Part shown: positions 44,972-53,046 of the stretch, one piece after another
Position numbering within the stretch: the first letter of the stretch is position 1
Layout of the letters: the number at the start of each line of letters is the position of its first letter
Source of the DNA: Gammaproteobacteria bacterium
Lineage (GTDB): Bacteria > Pseudomonadota > Gammaproteobacteria > Thiohalobacterales > Thiohalobacteraceae
DNA: 64,000 bases
Assembly (NCBI GenBank): GCA_018819175.1
Contig: JAHJQQ010000053.1
Coordinates: 13,129-77,128 of the forward strand
Direction of reading: 5' to 3'
The notes under the pieces: generated by a model
Seen by the model: the letters and a program-made list of their open reading frames with translations, nothing else
The model's database searches: none
Told to the model about the DNA's origin: nothing
Position numbers and translations under genes: made by a program

Positions 44972-45224
44972 GGACTGAGTCACTGCTGTCCCAGTAACTC
45001 CCTCTCCCTCCTGGGAGAGGGTTGGGGAGAGGGTGTCAAAATAGAAAACTGCTTGAATATTAATTCCCTTTTCCTGGCCTTCTCCCAGGAGGGAGAAGGG
45101 ATTATTCTTTTCTCGACGACAGCGACTCCCATGTCCTCCGTCGTCGTTAAATGGGTTTTCACCCGCAATTCTCAGTGCCACCTAAGCTCGATCAATATTA
45201 TGTGGGACAGCAGTGGGACTGAGT
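44972..45224. mobile_element. MITE, CACTGCTGTCCCA family, 9-bp target duplication
   Basis: Element 44981-45215 (235 bp) has inverted ends CACTGCTGTCCCA and TGGGACAGCAGTG. It is flanked by the direct repeat GGACTGAGT (44972-44980 and 45216-45224). The interior hairpin CCCTCTCCCTCCTGGGAGAG is shared with the element at 17.1 kb. The remaining bases up to 45509 carry no recognised gene. Confidence 0.88.
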
Positions 45225-45509
45225 GATTAAATTATAATTCCTCCGTCTACTTTTTCTCCTTTTGCTCCATTTGTTATTTACGGCCAGTTAACCGGCTTGT
45301 CTTTGATTATGATTTATGCCCTAATGTTGTGACGCAAATATTTCTGTACTTTATATCGAAGGTTTCTTCTCGATCATGAACTGGCGGCTCCTACTCATCA
45401 TTCGTCCCTGCCTCGCCACGCGCTAGTCGCGGGGCGCGCACACGCCTGCGCCCCCGTTATTCCCAACCCTCTGTATTACACAACTCCCCTCTATATAAGG
45501 AGTACGGGA

Positions 45510-46043
45510 ATGCTGCGCTATTTTCCGCTCAGTCTGCGTTTGACCGACGCAGATGAAATATTTCAACTGCGTTTCGCGCTCGATGCGGCCGCATGCCTGA
45601 AAACATCAAACTTACTCTCGGACGTCGATTTTGAGACGTCAGGCGAAGGATTGACGCTGTTCGCCGATACCGAGGAGGCGTTCGCGCCGATTGTCGCCTA
45701 CCTGAAGGAACGGCACTTCGAGAGTTTGGAGATAAGCCCGGTCCGGGTGCGCTATCGCTGGCATCCGATGTTGCTGGAACCGGTGATGGCCGTAAGAGTT
45801 AGGCTCTCGGAGCACCATTTTCACCTCGTGACCTGTCATTTGCTGGCGCGCGGTGCAGACATCATGACTTGCCCGGACGAGACGTCTGCCTATGACATCT
45901 ATGCTCAGGCGCCGCTCGCGCGACTATTGGGCATTCGGGGTGAACTGAAGGCCCTCTGTGGTGGTGCCTGCTACACGGAACTACAGCTGTTTGGTTATTT
46001 TTCGCCCGAGCCCGCGTCGGGACCCTATGACTATGCCGGATGA
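45510..46043 (+). CDS. EF-G domain III/V-like stand-alone protein
   Basis: 177 residues with no GTPase domain. Residues about 90-170 follow EF-G domain V: LEPVMAVRVRLSEHHFHLVT, LLARGADIMTC, then YAQAPLARLLGIRGELKALC, GGACYTELQLFGYFSPEP, parallel to the EF-G pattern LEPIMxVEV ... APLAELFGYATDLRS ... F..YEPVP. Residues about 35-85 (GLTLFADTEEAFAPIVAYLK and VRVRYR) resemble domain III. It may bind the ribosome without GTP hydrolysis or be a decayed fusA-derived gene that kept its frame. AAGGAG precedes the ATG. Rnk follows 28 bp downstream. Confidence 0.55.
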   Translation: MLRYFPLSLRLTDADEIFQLRFALDAAACLKTSNLLSDVDFETSGEGLTLFADTEEAFAPIVAYLKERHFESLEISPVRVRYRWHPMLLEPVMAVRVRLSEHHFHLVTCHLLARGADIMTCPDETSAYDIYAQAPLARLLGIRGELKALCGGACYTELQLFGYFSPEPASGPYDYAG

Positions 46044-46071
46044 AACGACCGCATTTACGTTGGAGATAACT

Positions 46072-46488
46072 ATGAACAATACCAATGCCTACATAACGCA
46101 GCATGATCTGGATCGGTTGGAATCGCTTATCGCGATGGCGCGCAGGAATCACGCCATCGACCTGAGCTACCTCGACAGTCTCGAGGACGCCATGCTGGCG
46201 AAGATCAACATCGATTCACGGCGGGTCCCGGCAAACGTTATCACCATGAACAGTCGCGCGAGATTCAGCGACCCGTTACTGGGTTTGCCACTGATTTACA
46301 CGCTGGTCTTTCCCACGGCCGCGGATGCAGACACCGGAATGATTTCAGTGCTCGCGCCGCTGGGTCAGGCAATGCTCGGCGCAATTCCCGGACAGGTCAT
46401 CGAGTGGACTTCCGGTGGCCGAACCCGACAGCTTCGCGTCGATGAAATTCTCTACCAGCCCGAGGCTGCGGGTGAGTACCATCTGTAG
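46072..46488 (+). CDS. rnk: Nucleoside diphosphate kinase regulator Rnk
   Basis: 138 residues. N-terminal helical part ITQHDLDRLESLIAMARRNH and C-terminal GreA/B-like domain with SRRVPANVITMNSRARFSDP, YTLVFPTAADADTGMISVLAPLGQAMLG, and YQPEAAGEYHL. Rnk binds RNA polymerase in the secondary channel like Gre factors. The ATG at 46072 follows GGAGATAACT; an in-frame ATG at 46027 overlaps the preceding gene. Confidence 0.9.
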   Translation: MNNTNAYITQHDLDRLESLIAMARRNHAIDLSYLDSLEDAMLAKINIDSRRVPANVITMNSRARFSDPLLGLPLIYTLVFPTAADADTGMISVLAPLGQAMLGAIPGQVIEWTSGGRTRQLRVDEILYQPEAAGEYHL

Positions 46489-46802
46489 TCGCCGCCACTG
46501 GGGATGTCCGTCTGGTTGAAGAATTCTTCTGTGGCCGGTATGCCATGGCGAACGACGGGTTCGGCACCGAGACGCAGAATATCGGCCGGGCAAGTTTGCC
46601 TGATTAACAATGTTTGGGGGACAGAGTGAAACCTGTGAGTAACAGCCAGACGTTTTGCTCTGATCCCGATTATCCAGTCGGCTGGAAAATATTGACCGGT
46701 ACACCCGCCCGCAGTATGGTCTCTCGAAACCCGGTGGTCGAAGGATGCAGTGCCATCGAACAAGAGCGCATAGACGCCTTACACAAGGGAATGACTATAA
46801 GA

Positions 46803-46955
46803 ATGGCGATCCCCGACTACCAACCCCTGATGCTGCCAGTCTTGAAACTGGCCTCCGATGGTGAAGAGCATAAATTCAGCAAGGCTGTTGAAGAGCTGGC
46901 GGCTGAAACCGTGGTTTGTCTACTATTTGTGAGGTGTGGTCGTGCCCGGATCTGA
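46803..46955 (+). pseudogene. mrr: Truncated Mrr N-terminal domain
   Basis: MAIPDYQPLMLPVLKLASDG and EEHKFSKAVEELAAE match the start of Mrr-type restriction endonucleases (winged-helix Mrr_N). Similarity stops at about 46910 and the frame runs 15 codons into unrelated sequence overlapping the ATPase gene start. It marks the left junction of the island. Confidence 0.75.
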
Positions 46956-49900
46956 ATCACGATCATTACACCTACATACTCTTGATTCTCTAATTGCCGA
47001 CCTTGTTAGTGGCCGATCGATTGAGACAGCCGCAGGGACCACCTTTGTTTTGCCGAACGATCGGACACGTAGTGCGCTCGAATGGTACCGCAAGAAGGGG
47101 GTCACTTTATGGGCCGCCAATGTAAGTGCAGTGAACGGCGAAGATCTAGTCAATGCCATTCTTCTTATGCCACCCGAATTGCCGGCGCTACCCGCGAGAT
47201 CAGCGAGAGCCGAGAAGAGGCGCTTGAAGTTGAAGAAGCTGGAAGCGCACAGATTCGCCGGCCTCCATAAATTCGGAACACCTGACACAGCGCCTGCTAA
47301 TTATATCCACGATTTCACAACGCCGCTCACGCTCTTCGAAGGTAGAAACGGCTCGGGCAAAACTTCACTGCTCAATGCGATCATTTGGACTCTGACAGGA
47401 GAGATGTTGCGCCCCCAGCGTGAACCCGAAACTGCGGAAGACTTCGAGTGTTGGGTCGCGGCGGAAAGTGTGGGTGGTGAACGTACCGCGCACAAGTTAT
47501 CACCGCTTACTCCCATGCCCAATGTGGATCAGTACCGCCCTGATAAAGTGTGGGTGCCTGCCGACACATGGGTGGAATTAACGCTTGTCGACGAGACCGG
47601 TGTGGAATTGCCGGTGATCCGGCGCAGCCAAGTCCGGTCGCCGCAGGGCAAGCTAAAGGAAACGCCTCCCGATCTCACTATTCTTGACATCGACCCGATC
47701 GCGGTGCGCATCGGTACCATCATGCCGGGACTTCTTCCGCTAATAAAAGTCGGATCGGAATCTGAATTGGGCCGAGCAGTTTCGCAGCTCACGGGTCTAT
47801 CTGCACTTGTCGACCTTGCCGAACATGTGCGGCGTGCTAAGACCAAAATCGACAAAGAATTCGTAAAAGCTAAGATAACTGATCGCGACCGGGCGGACCG
47901 CGACTACGGAACTGCGAAAGACGATCTCGAAAAGATCGCGCTTGCGAACCCAAGCTTGGCGCCGACGCTGGCCGTGCCATCCCCGTCAGATGATAGGGGG
48001 ATTGAACAAATCCTCGAAGACATAACAAAGCACTTCGAAGGTGCGAAAGCCGCCGCGTTCGAATCCGCGCGCGATATTTTGGGCGAAGACTTCGACCCCA
48101 CAAATCCCTCACTGCTTTCCGATCTCGAGAAGAACGTTGGTCGTGCACTTGAGCGCGCCAGCCAACCACAAAGCCTGATATCCGCGGCTCGACTTGGTGC
48201 ATTGCGCAAACTCTCGCTGGAACAATTGAATGCCGCCGAAACCAAGATTCAGGACATACTCGCCGAGGCCAAGGCGCTAGAAACCTTGGCGCAAAATCCC
48301 TCAGAAGCTGCTCGATCCCGTTTGTATGCACGTGTGGCGACCTGGATTGCGGACCACCCCGATCCGCAGCGGCAGGTTGACGCCTGTGTCGTGTGCGGTG
48401 GCACACTTGATCATGCTGTCGACCCCGTGACTGGCCGATCGGTGAAGATGCATCTGCACGAGGCAACTGTGAACGCAGCATTGCTATCGCAAACGCTTAG
48501 CCGTTGGGCCGAAAACGCGCAGGGCGACCTTATGAGGAGTTTACCTGAAGCGCTACGCACCGAGACGGCCGCTGACCTACCCGCTCATCCTTGCGACCTG
48601 CTTCGCGGTGCGATAGTCGATGAGCTATTCGCTTTCGATCCGTTCCGTGGTGTATTGGCGAGGTTAAGGACGAAGACTGCAACTGCATTCGATGCGACTG
48701 TCAAGGATTGCGCATCACTTACTGAGCCCGTCGAAATCAAACTCCCAAAGGGATGTAATGTACTTGGCAATGCTCTAAAACGGCTCGACTGTGCGATCCG
48801 GTTTGCACGATGGCGGCAGGAAAACGATACGTTGGCTCGTGACATCTTTGCGCGCGTACTTGGGCGCATACCGAAGGAGGATGAGCCGAGCGATAAGATA
48901 ACGCTTACCGGAATGCTACTCGACCTTGAAGCGACGGTGAAGGCCGCACAGCCCGTCTCTGACGCGCTCACTCAATGTGGTCGGCTTAAGGCGAGCATGA
49001 AGGCGCGCCGGGCCTCCGAACAGCGTCTCAGCGAATACGCTACCGCGAGCGAGGCGCTCGCGAACCTCGCTGGTCTGGGGCAATTGGCCGATGAGCAGGT
49101 CGACCTGCTTCGCAAGACACTACGTAAGGATGCCGCAGACTGGCGTTCCCGGATTTATCTCGGTGCGTTCCCTGACACTGCACACGAGTTAATAGACACG
49201 GGGATGGGACGCAAAGGCGAATTAGACCTTGTTGTGCAGACCGGTGGCGTCTCAGCGCCTGCGCAGCATGTGACCAACGCTTCGGCACTGCGAGCCAGTC
49301 TGGTCGCATTCTTTATTGCCTTCTGGGAGTATGTGTTGAAAGAACGCGGTGGGCTGACGACCCTGGTCCTCGACGACCCTCAAGAGCTACTAGACGACGA
49401 AAACCGGGAGCGCCTCGCAACGGCGCTTGCCCCGCTCGTTGCCGTAGGCGCGCAATTGATTGTGACCTCCTATGATCCGCGATTTTGCGGGCGTGTGTCA
49501 CGACTTCAGATAGCCGGTGGCATCGAGCATCTTGAAGTGCTTCCGGCCACGCGACAACAGCCCGTTATACGAACTACGCCGTCGTTACCGGAAATTCAGG
49601 AGCGCAAGGCTCGTTTTGAGGCCGACCCGAACGCGGAGGAGCCCGCACGCAGTTTTGCTGACGGATGCCGTGTCTTCTTTGAAGGCAAGCTTGGCGACAT
49701 GTTTGACGATCCGGCTCACGCTGCTTGGGCTATCGCTAATCCTAATCCGACGCTCGCGACATATATTCAGCGCCTACGCCCGCTAGTAAGAGCAAATCCA
49801 CAAGGAATGTTCAATGCGCATGTATTTCGCCGGTTCGTCGATCATCCGGCACTGGTCGACGGCGCGCCTGTGACTGTCCTGATGAACAAAGCCCATCATG

Positions 49901-50871
49901 GCCAGCGCCAGGAGATTAGGGCCGCAGATGTGGCGCAGTGTGCCGATGACTTAGGCGAACTTCTTAAACTTGTCGAACAGATGTACGAGGAATGCTATCG
50001 CTGGCGTCGCAGGGATGCGCTCAAGGTTCAGGTCGCGAGCGAGTCAACGGCTGCGCTCCCAACACCTCCTGCGCTTCCACCAGTGCCCCATCCCGAGCTA
50101 AACGTCGTGATTTGCCCAGATCTTGCTGCATTCACACAGAACGCGCCTACAGGGGAATCGCAAGAATTACCTGAACGCCTTGATCCTCACCTTCTCGATA
50201 GCACTGTTGCCTATTATCTCCGCCGCCCCAATTTTGGATTTGCCGCACCGGTCGGTTCGCTTGCAATAGTTGAATCGGTGCCAGGTCCCACGGAGGATCG
50301 ACTGCTTGTCATCGCAAGGCATGGAAACGCCACATATGCACGCCGCCTTGTGCGCGGCGCGAACACAGGCATCATCGGCCTCACAGCGGAAATACCCGAT
50401 CCCCGGACAAGAACCCCGAAGACGATCATACTTCCCGAGTCTGAAGTCGCCATCCATCGAGTCATCGGAGTAATTTTCGATCATGCCATTAAGGTCGCGC
50501 CTGGAAAGGAAGAAGCGTTGCCAGTCGATGTGAGCGACGTATTTAAATCCATTGAGATTGCCTTCCGCGTGATCGACGACAGCGCGGTTCCTCTCGCACT
50601 CGAAAATCAAGTGGTGCTCGGCGGCAGGCGCATTATACTCGATGAGCTCGGGCAGCACAGGGATGCGCTTGTTGCATTGACCCTTGATGATGGATCTAGC
50701 ATTTTCAAACGTGTAGGTGCGGCGCTGCCTGGAAATTTCATCAACTTGCGACAATTCGAAAGCATTGGAGGTCTCGGTAGCTCCCAAATACTTTCTGTTG
50801 GCAAGCAGCATGATGGATTCCGAAATGTTACGAACGCGCGCATCATTATCGGCGTGCTTTATCATGGCTGA
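46942..50871 (+). CDS. Large Rad50/SMC-like ATPase with two C-terminal S24-like domains
   Basis: About 1309 residues. Segments: N-terminal region; ABC-type Walker A LFEGRNGSGKTSLLNAIIW at about 132-150; helical region with a CVVC zinc-hook-like pair near 482-485; degenerate signature region around 778-795; Walker B TTLVLDDPQELLDDENR near 806-822; LIVTSYDPRF switch. After a helical linker (AVRVFF... to about 1030) come two LexA/S24-like segments. About 1098-1180 (GFAAPVGSLAIVESVPGPTE, ATYARRLVRG, VAIHRVIGVIFD) lacks the dyad. About 1205-1308 (RVIDDSAVPLALENQVVL, SSIFKRVGAALPG, ARIIIGVLYH) keeps Ser and Lys at the expected places. The GTG at 46942 is preferred because GAGG lies 7 bases upstream; a GTG at 46936 is in frame. 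Likely DNA-end or damage-sensing ATPase (inference). Confidence 0.8.
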   Translation: MPGSESRSLHLHTLDSLIADLVSGRSIETAAGTTFVLPNDRTRSALEWYRKKGVTLWAANVSAVNGEDLVNAILLMPPELPALPARSARAEKRRLKLKKLEAHRFAGLHKFGTPDTAPANYIHDFTTPLTLFEGRNGSGKTSLLNAIIWTLTGEMLRPQREPETAEDFECWVAAESVGGERTAHKLSPLTPMPNVDQYRPDKVWVPADTWVELTLVDETGVELPVIRRSQVRSPQGKLKETPPDLTILDIDPIAVRIGTIMPGLLPLIKVGSESELGRAVSQLTGLSALVDLAEHVRRAKTKIDKEFVKAKITDRDRADRDYGTAKDDLEKIALANPSLAPTLAVPSPSDDRGIEQILEDITKHFEGAKAAAFESARDILGEDFDPTNPSLLSDLEKNVGRALERASQPQSLISAARLGALRKLSLEQLNAAETKIQDILAEAKALETLAQNPSEAARSRLYARVATWIADHPDPQRQVDACVVCGGTLDHAVDPVTGRSVKMHLHEATVNAALLSQTLSRWAENAQGDLMRSLPEALRTETAADLPAHPCDLLRGAIVDELFAFDPFRGVLARLRTKTATAFDATVKDCASLTEPVEIKLPKGCNVLGNALKRLDCAIRFARWRQENDTLARDIFARVLGRIPKEDEPSDKITLTGMLLDLEATVKAAQPVSDALTQCGRLKASMKARRASEQRLSEYATASEALANLAGLGQLADEQVDLLRKTLRKDAADWRSRIYLGAFPDTAHELIDTGMGRKGELDLVVQTGGVSAPAQHVTNASALRASLVAFFIAFWEYVLKERGGLTTLVLDDPQELLDDENRERLATALAPLVAVGAQLIVTSYDPRFCGRVSRLQIAGGIEHLEVLPATRQQPVIRTTPSLPEIQERKARFEADPNAEEPARSFADGCRVFFEGKLGDMFDDPAHAAWAIANPNPTLATYIQRLRPLVRANPQGMFNAHVFRRFVDHPALVDGAPVTVLMNKAHHGQRQEIRAADVAQCADDLGELLKLVEQMYEECYRWRRRDALKVQVASESTAALPTPPALPPVPHPELNVVICPDLAAFTQNAPTGESQELPERLDPHLLDSTVAYYLRRPNFGFAAPVGSLAIVESVPGPTEDRLLVIARHGNATYARRLVRGANTGIIGLTAEIPDPRTRTPKTIILPESEVAIHRVIGVIFDHAIKVAPGKEEALPVDVSDVFKSIEIAFRVIDDSAVPLALENQVVLGGRRIILDELGQHRDALVALTLDDGSSIFKRVGAALPGNFINLRQFESIGGLGSSQILSVGKQHDGFRNVTNARIIIGVLYHG

Positions 50872-50926
50872 TATTTTGATTCAATTGACCGCGACATATT
50901 AAGGATATTACGAGGAGGTAATATTT

Positions 50927-52357
50927 GTGGCTAAAAAAAGGAACAAGACAGGAAATTCTGCGCTATCAATACCTAACTACATCTCATCATGGCGCAGACG
51001 CGACAGTAATGCCACAGATGCAAAGTCTCGCAACATCCAAGAGCAAGCACAAAGCGATCGGGCCCGCGTGATATTTTCTTCGTCTTTCCGTCGTCTTGCA
51101 CATAAGACCCAAGTATTCGCCCTTGAATCGGCCGAAGTACGAAACAGGATGACGCACTCACTAGAAGTTGCGCACGTTGGTGTATACATTGTAGAGATGG
51201 TCTTCAAGCTCCTGGGGAAAACATCAGAGAAAGGAACTCCCGTCGAACAGTGGCGCGTCTTAGATGAAGATAATCAAAATGCGATCTCCTCATTCGTTGA
51301 AACCGCTTGCCTAGTTCATGATATTGGAAACCCTCCATTCGGACATTTCGGCGAGAAAGCAATTCGAAGCTGGTTTGACAATAAGAAAAGCGAAACATGG
51401 TTCAAGACCGCGACTATCGTCAAGCAAAGCTCCAGAGATTTTCTTAACTTCGACGGCAATATGCAGGGCTTTAGAATACTGACGCGCCTTCAAAGAAACC
51501 TCAACGATCCTTACGGATTGAACCTGACTGCAACGCAACTCGCATCAGCAATCAAGTACCCAATATACAATCCAAAAAAACCTGAAAAATGTGGCTACTT
51601 CGAGTCAGAAGCGGCAATAAAGAGAGAAATATGGGACAAGCTTGGTCTGGACGACAAAACGCGACACCCTTGCTCTCTCCTAATGGAAGCTGCGGATGAT
51701 GTGGCATACTGTGTCAGCGATCTGGAGGACGCAGCCGAGAAAGATCTTGTGAGTGAAGAGGATATGTGCAGAGCCTTCAACAAGAACGAATTCTCCATAG
51801 ATGCCGGTGATATAACAAAAGCTAGAACAGATTTTACAAATCGCATTGTTAAACATATTGCAGAAAAATTCATTGACCGCCTCAAGCGGGCAGAGCACTG
51901 TGCCACAACCCCGCTGATTGACGCCTATGAGGACTTAGATAGACAGAAAGAGGTTACGCGTGAAAAAGTCTATTCTTCCCGCCTTGTCTTGGCTAATGAA
52001 GTGACCGGGTTTGCAGTGATACAGGGATTGCTAGATCAATTTTCTCGCCTCTTCCAAATGAAAGAGCGCGACTTCCGTATGCTTGCTGATACATATGTAA
52101 ATCACCAATCTTTTTACGGAGGAGCGGTAAACAAAGTAGCCAGCAAGTACACGGAAGAACTGGGGTTACTCTCACTTCTTTCGAGAAAACACCTAGGCGT
52201 CTACTTTGATGCTCTTAATGACAGTGGCAATATATTCCCAGAAATGTTTCACCGATTGCATCTAGTGCTAGATCTAATTACAGGGATGACTGATCAACAC
52301 GCATTGAACACCTACAGATTAGTTAGCGGACAGATACTTTATGGTCATCGACATTGA
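50927..52357 (+). CDS. dGTPase-family HD triphosphohydrolase
   Basis: 476 residues of the deoxyguanosinetriphosphate triphosphohydrolase type: SSSFRRLAHKTQVF, RMTHSLEVAHVG (first metal His, about 77), CLVHDIGNPPFGHFGE (HD at about 131-132), MEAADDVAYCVSDLEDA (distal Asp). These enzymes cut dNTPs to nucleoside and triphosphate, and some are known to deplete dNTPs against phage. Base composition is clearly more AT-rich than the flanking host genes. GTG start after GAGGAGGT; it lies 55 bp after the ATPase gene, and the next gene overlaps its end by 17 bp. Confidence 0.88.
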   Translation: MAKKRNKTGNSALSIPNYISSWRRRDSNATDAKSRNIQEQAQSDRARVIFSSSFRRLAHKTQVFALESAEVRNRMTHSLEVAHVGVYIVEMVFKLLGKTSEKGTPVEQWRVLDEDNQNAISSFVETACLVHDIGNPPFGHFGEKAIRSWFDNKKSETWFKTATIVKQSSRDFLNFDGNMQGFRILTRLQRNLNDPYGLNLTATQLASAIKYPIYNPKKPEKCGYFESEAAIKREIWDKLGLDDKTRHPCSLLMEAADDVAYCVSDLEDAAEKDLVSEEDMCRAFNKNEFSIDAGDITKARTDFTNRIVKHIAEKFIDRLKRAEHCATTPLIDAYEDLDRQKEVTREKVYSSRLVLANEVTGFAVIQGLLDQFSRLFQMKERDFRMLADTYVNHQSFYGGAVNKVASKYTEELGLLSLLSRKHLGVYFDALNDSGNIFPEMFHRLHLVLDLITGMTDQHALNTYRLVSGQILYGHRH

Positions 52358-52967
52358 TGTAATCACGCATCCCATTAGATTCTTAAGAGAGTTACGCACC
52401 CGTGCCGGCGAGGACATAGTTTTAAGCTTCAGCAGGTACAGCTACCGCCGAAGAGAGCGAAAAGACGTGAGAGAGTCCTTTAATGTACATATTCGAGAAG
52501 TAAATCCGCAATGGCTGCGTAACCAGCTTATGGTGCTTCAGCCGCATCAGGAACTCGCGATAGAGTCACGAGTTATAGCAAACGGGCTTCGCAGACACAT
52601 TCCTATGTTAGATTTTAGTGGGATGAGAAAAGGGCAACTCCTTGCCATTATGGAAGTCCTGCCCGAAAACTTTTCTGAAGGGATTCAGGTTTATTACTCA
52701 GGCCGTTCATTCCACGCATACTTCCCGAGACTTCTAACTTCACGTCAATGGGTGAAGTTCATGGGCTCAGCACTGTTGTGTAATACGCAGTCATCCGATG
52801 TGATTGATCAACGTTGGGTCGGCCATAGGCTTATCGGTGGGTACGGCGCGCTACGTTGGAGTAGTAACACTTCTCAGCATGCACGCTATCCAACTCGAAT
52901 TGATTTGAATACCCTTGATCTTTCATCTTCAGAAAAGAACAAGCTTCTTCATCCCGACCAATTGTAG
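52341..52967 (+). CDS. Archaeo-eukaryotic-primase-like protein
   Basis: 208 residues. The central part recalls the AEP/PriS catalytic core: HIPMLDFSGM (motif I position, one acidic residue), IQVYYSGRSFHAYFP (SGRxxH-type motif II), and DQRWVGHRLIGGYGALRW (motif III position with Asp and a trailing LRW), then a Pro-ending segment ARYPTRI. One of the metal-binding acids seems missing, so it may bind nucleotide or DNA without polymerising. Overlaps the dGTPase-like gene by 17 bp. AT-rich like it. The assignment rests on motif reading only. Confidence 0.5.
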   Translation: MVIDIDVITHPIRFLRELRTRAGEDIVLSFSRYSYRRRERKDVRESFNVHIREVNPQWLRNQLMVLQPHQELAIESRVIANGLRRHIPMLDFSGMRKGQLLAIMEVLPENFSEGIQVYYSGRSFHAYFPRLLTSRQWVKFMGSALLCNTQSSDVIDQRWVGHRLIGGYGALRWSSNTSQHARYPTRIDLNTLDLSSSEKNKLLHPDQL

Positions 52968-53046
52968 TTAGGATGGTGCGGTGAATTACCAATTATGTAT
53001 ATTACAATTACTAGGGCAGTGATCTACCAATCGTTTGTGTTGGTCA

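Noticed and set aside
47870..48481. 203-codon minus-strand frame inside the large ATPase gene
   Set aside because: Antisense to the ATPase coding sequence, with Arg/Ser-rich composition and no motif.
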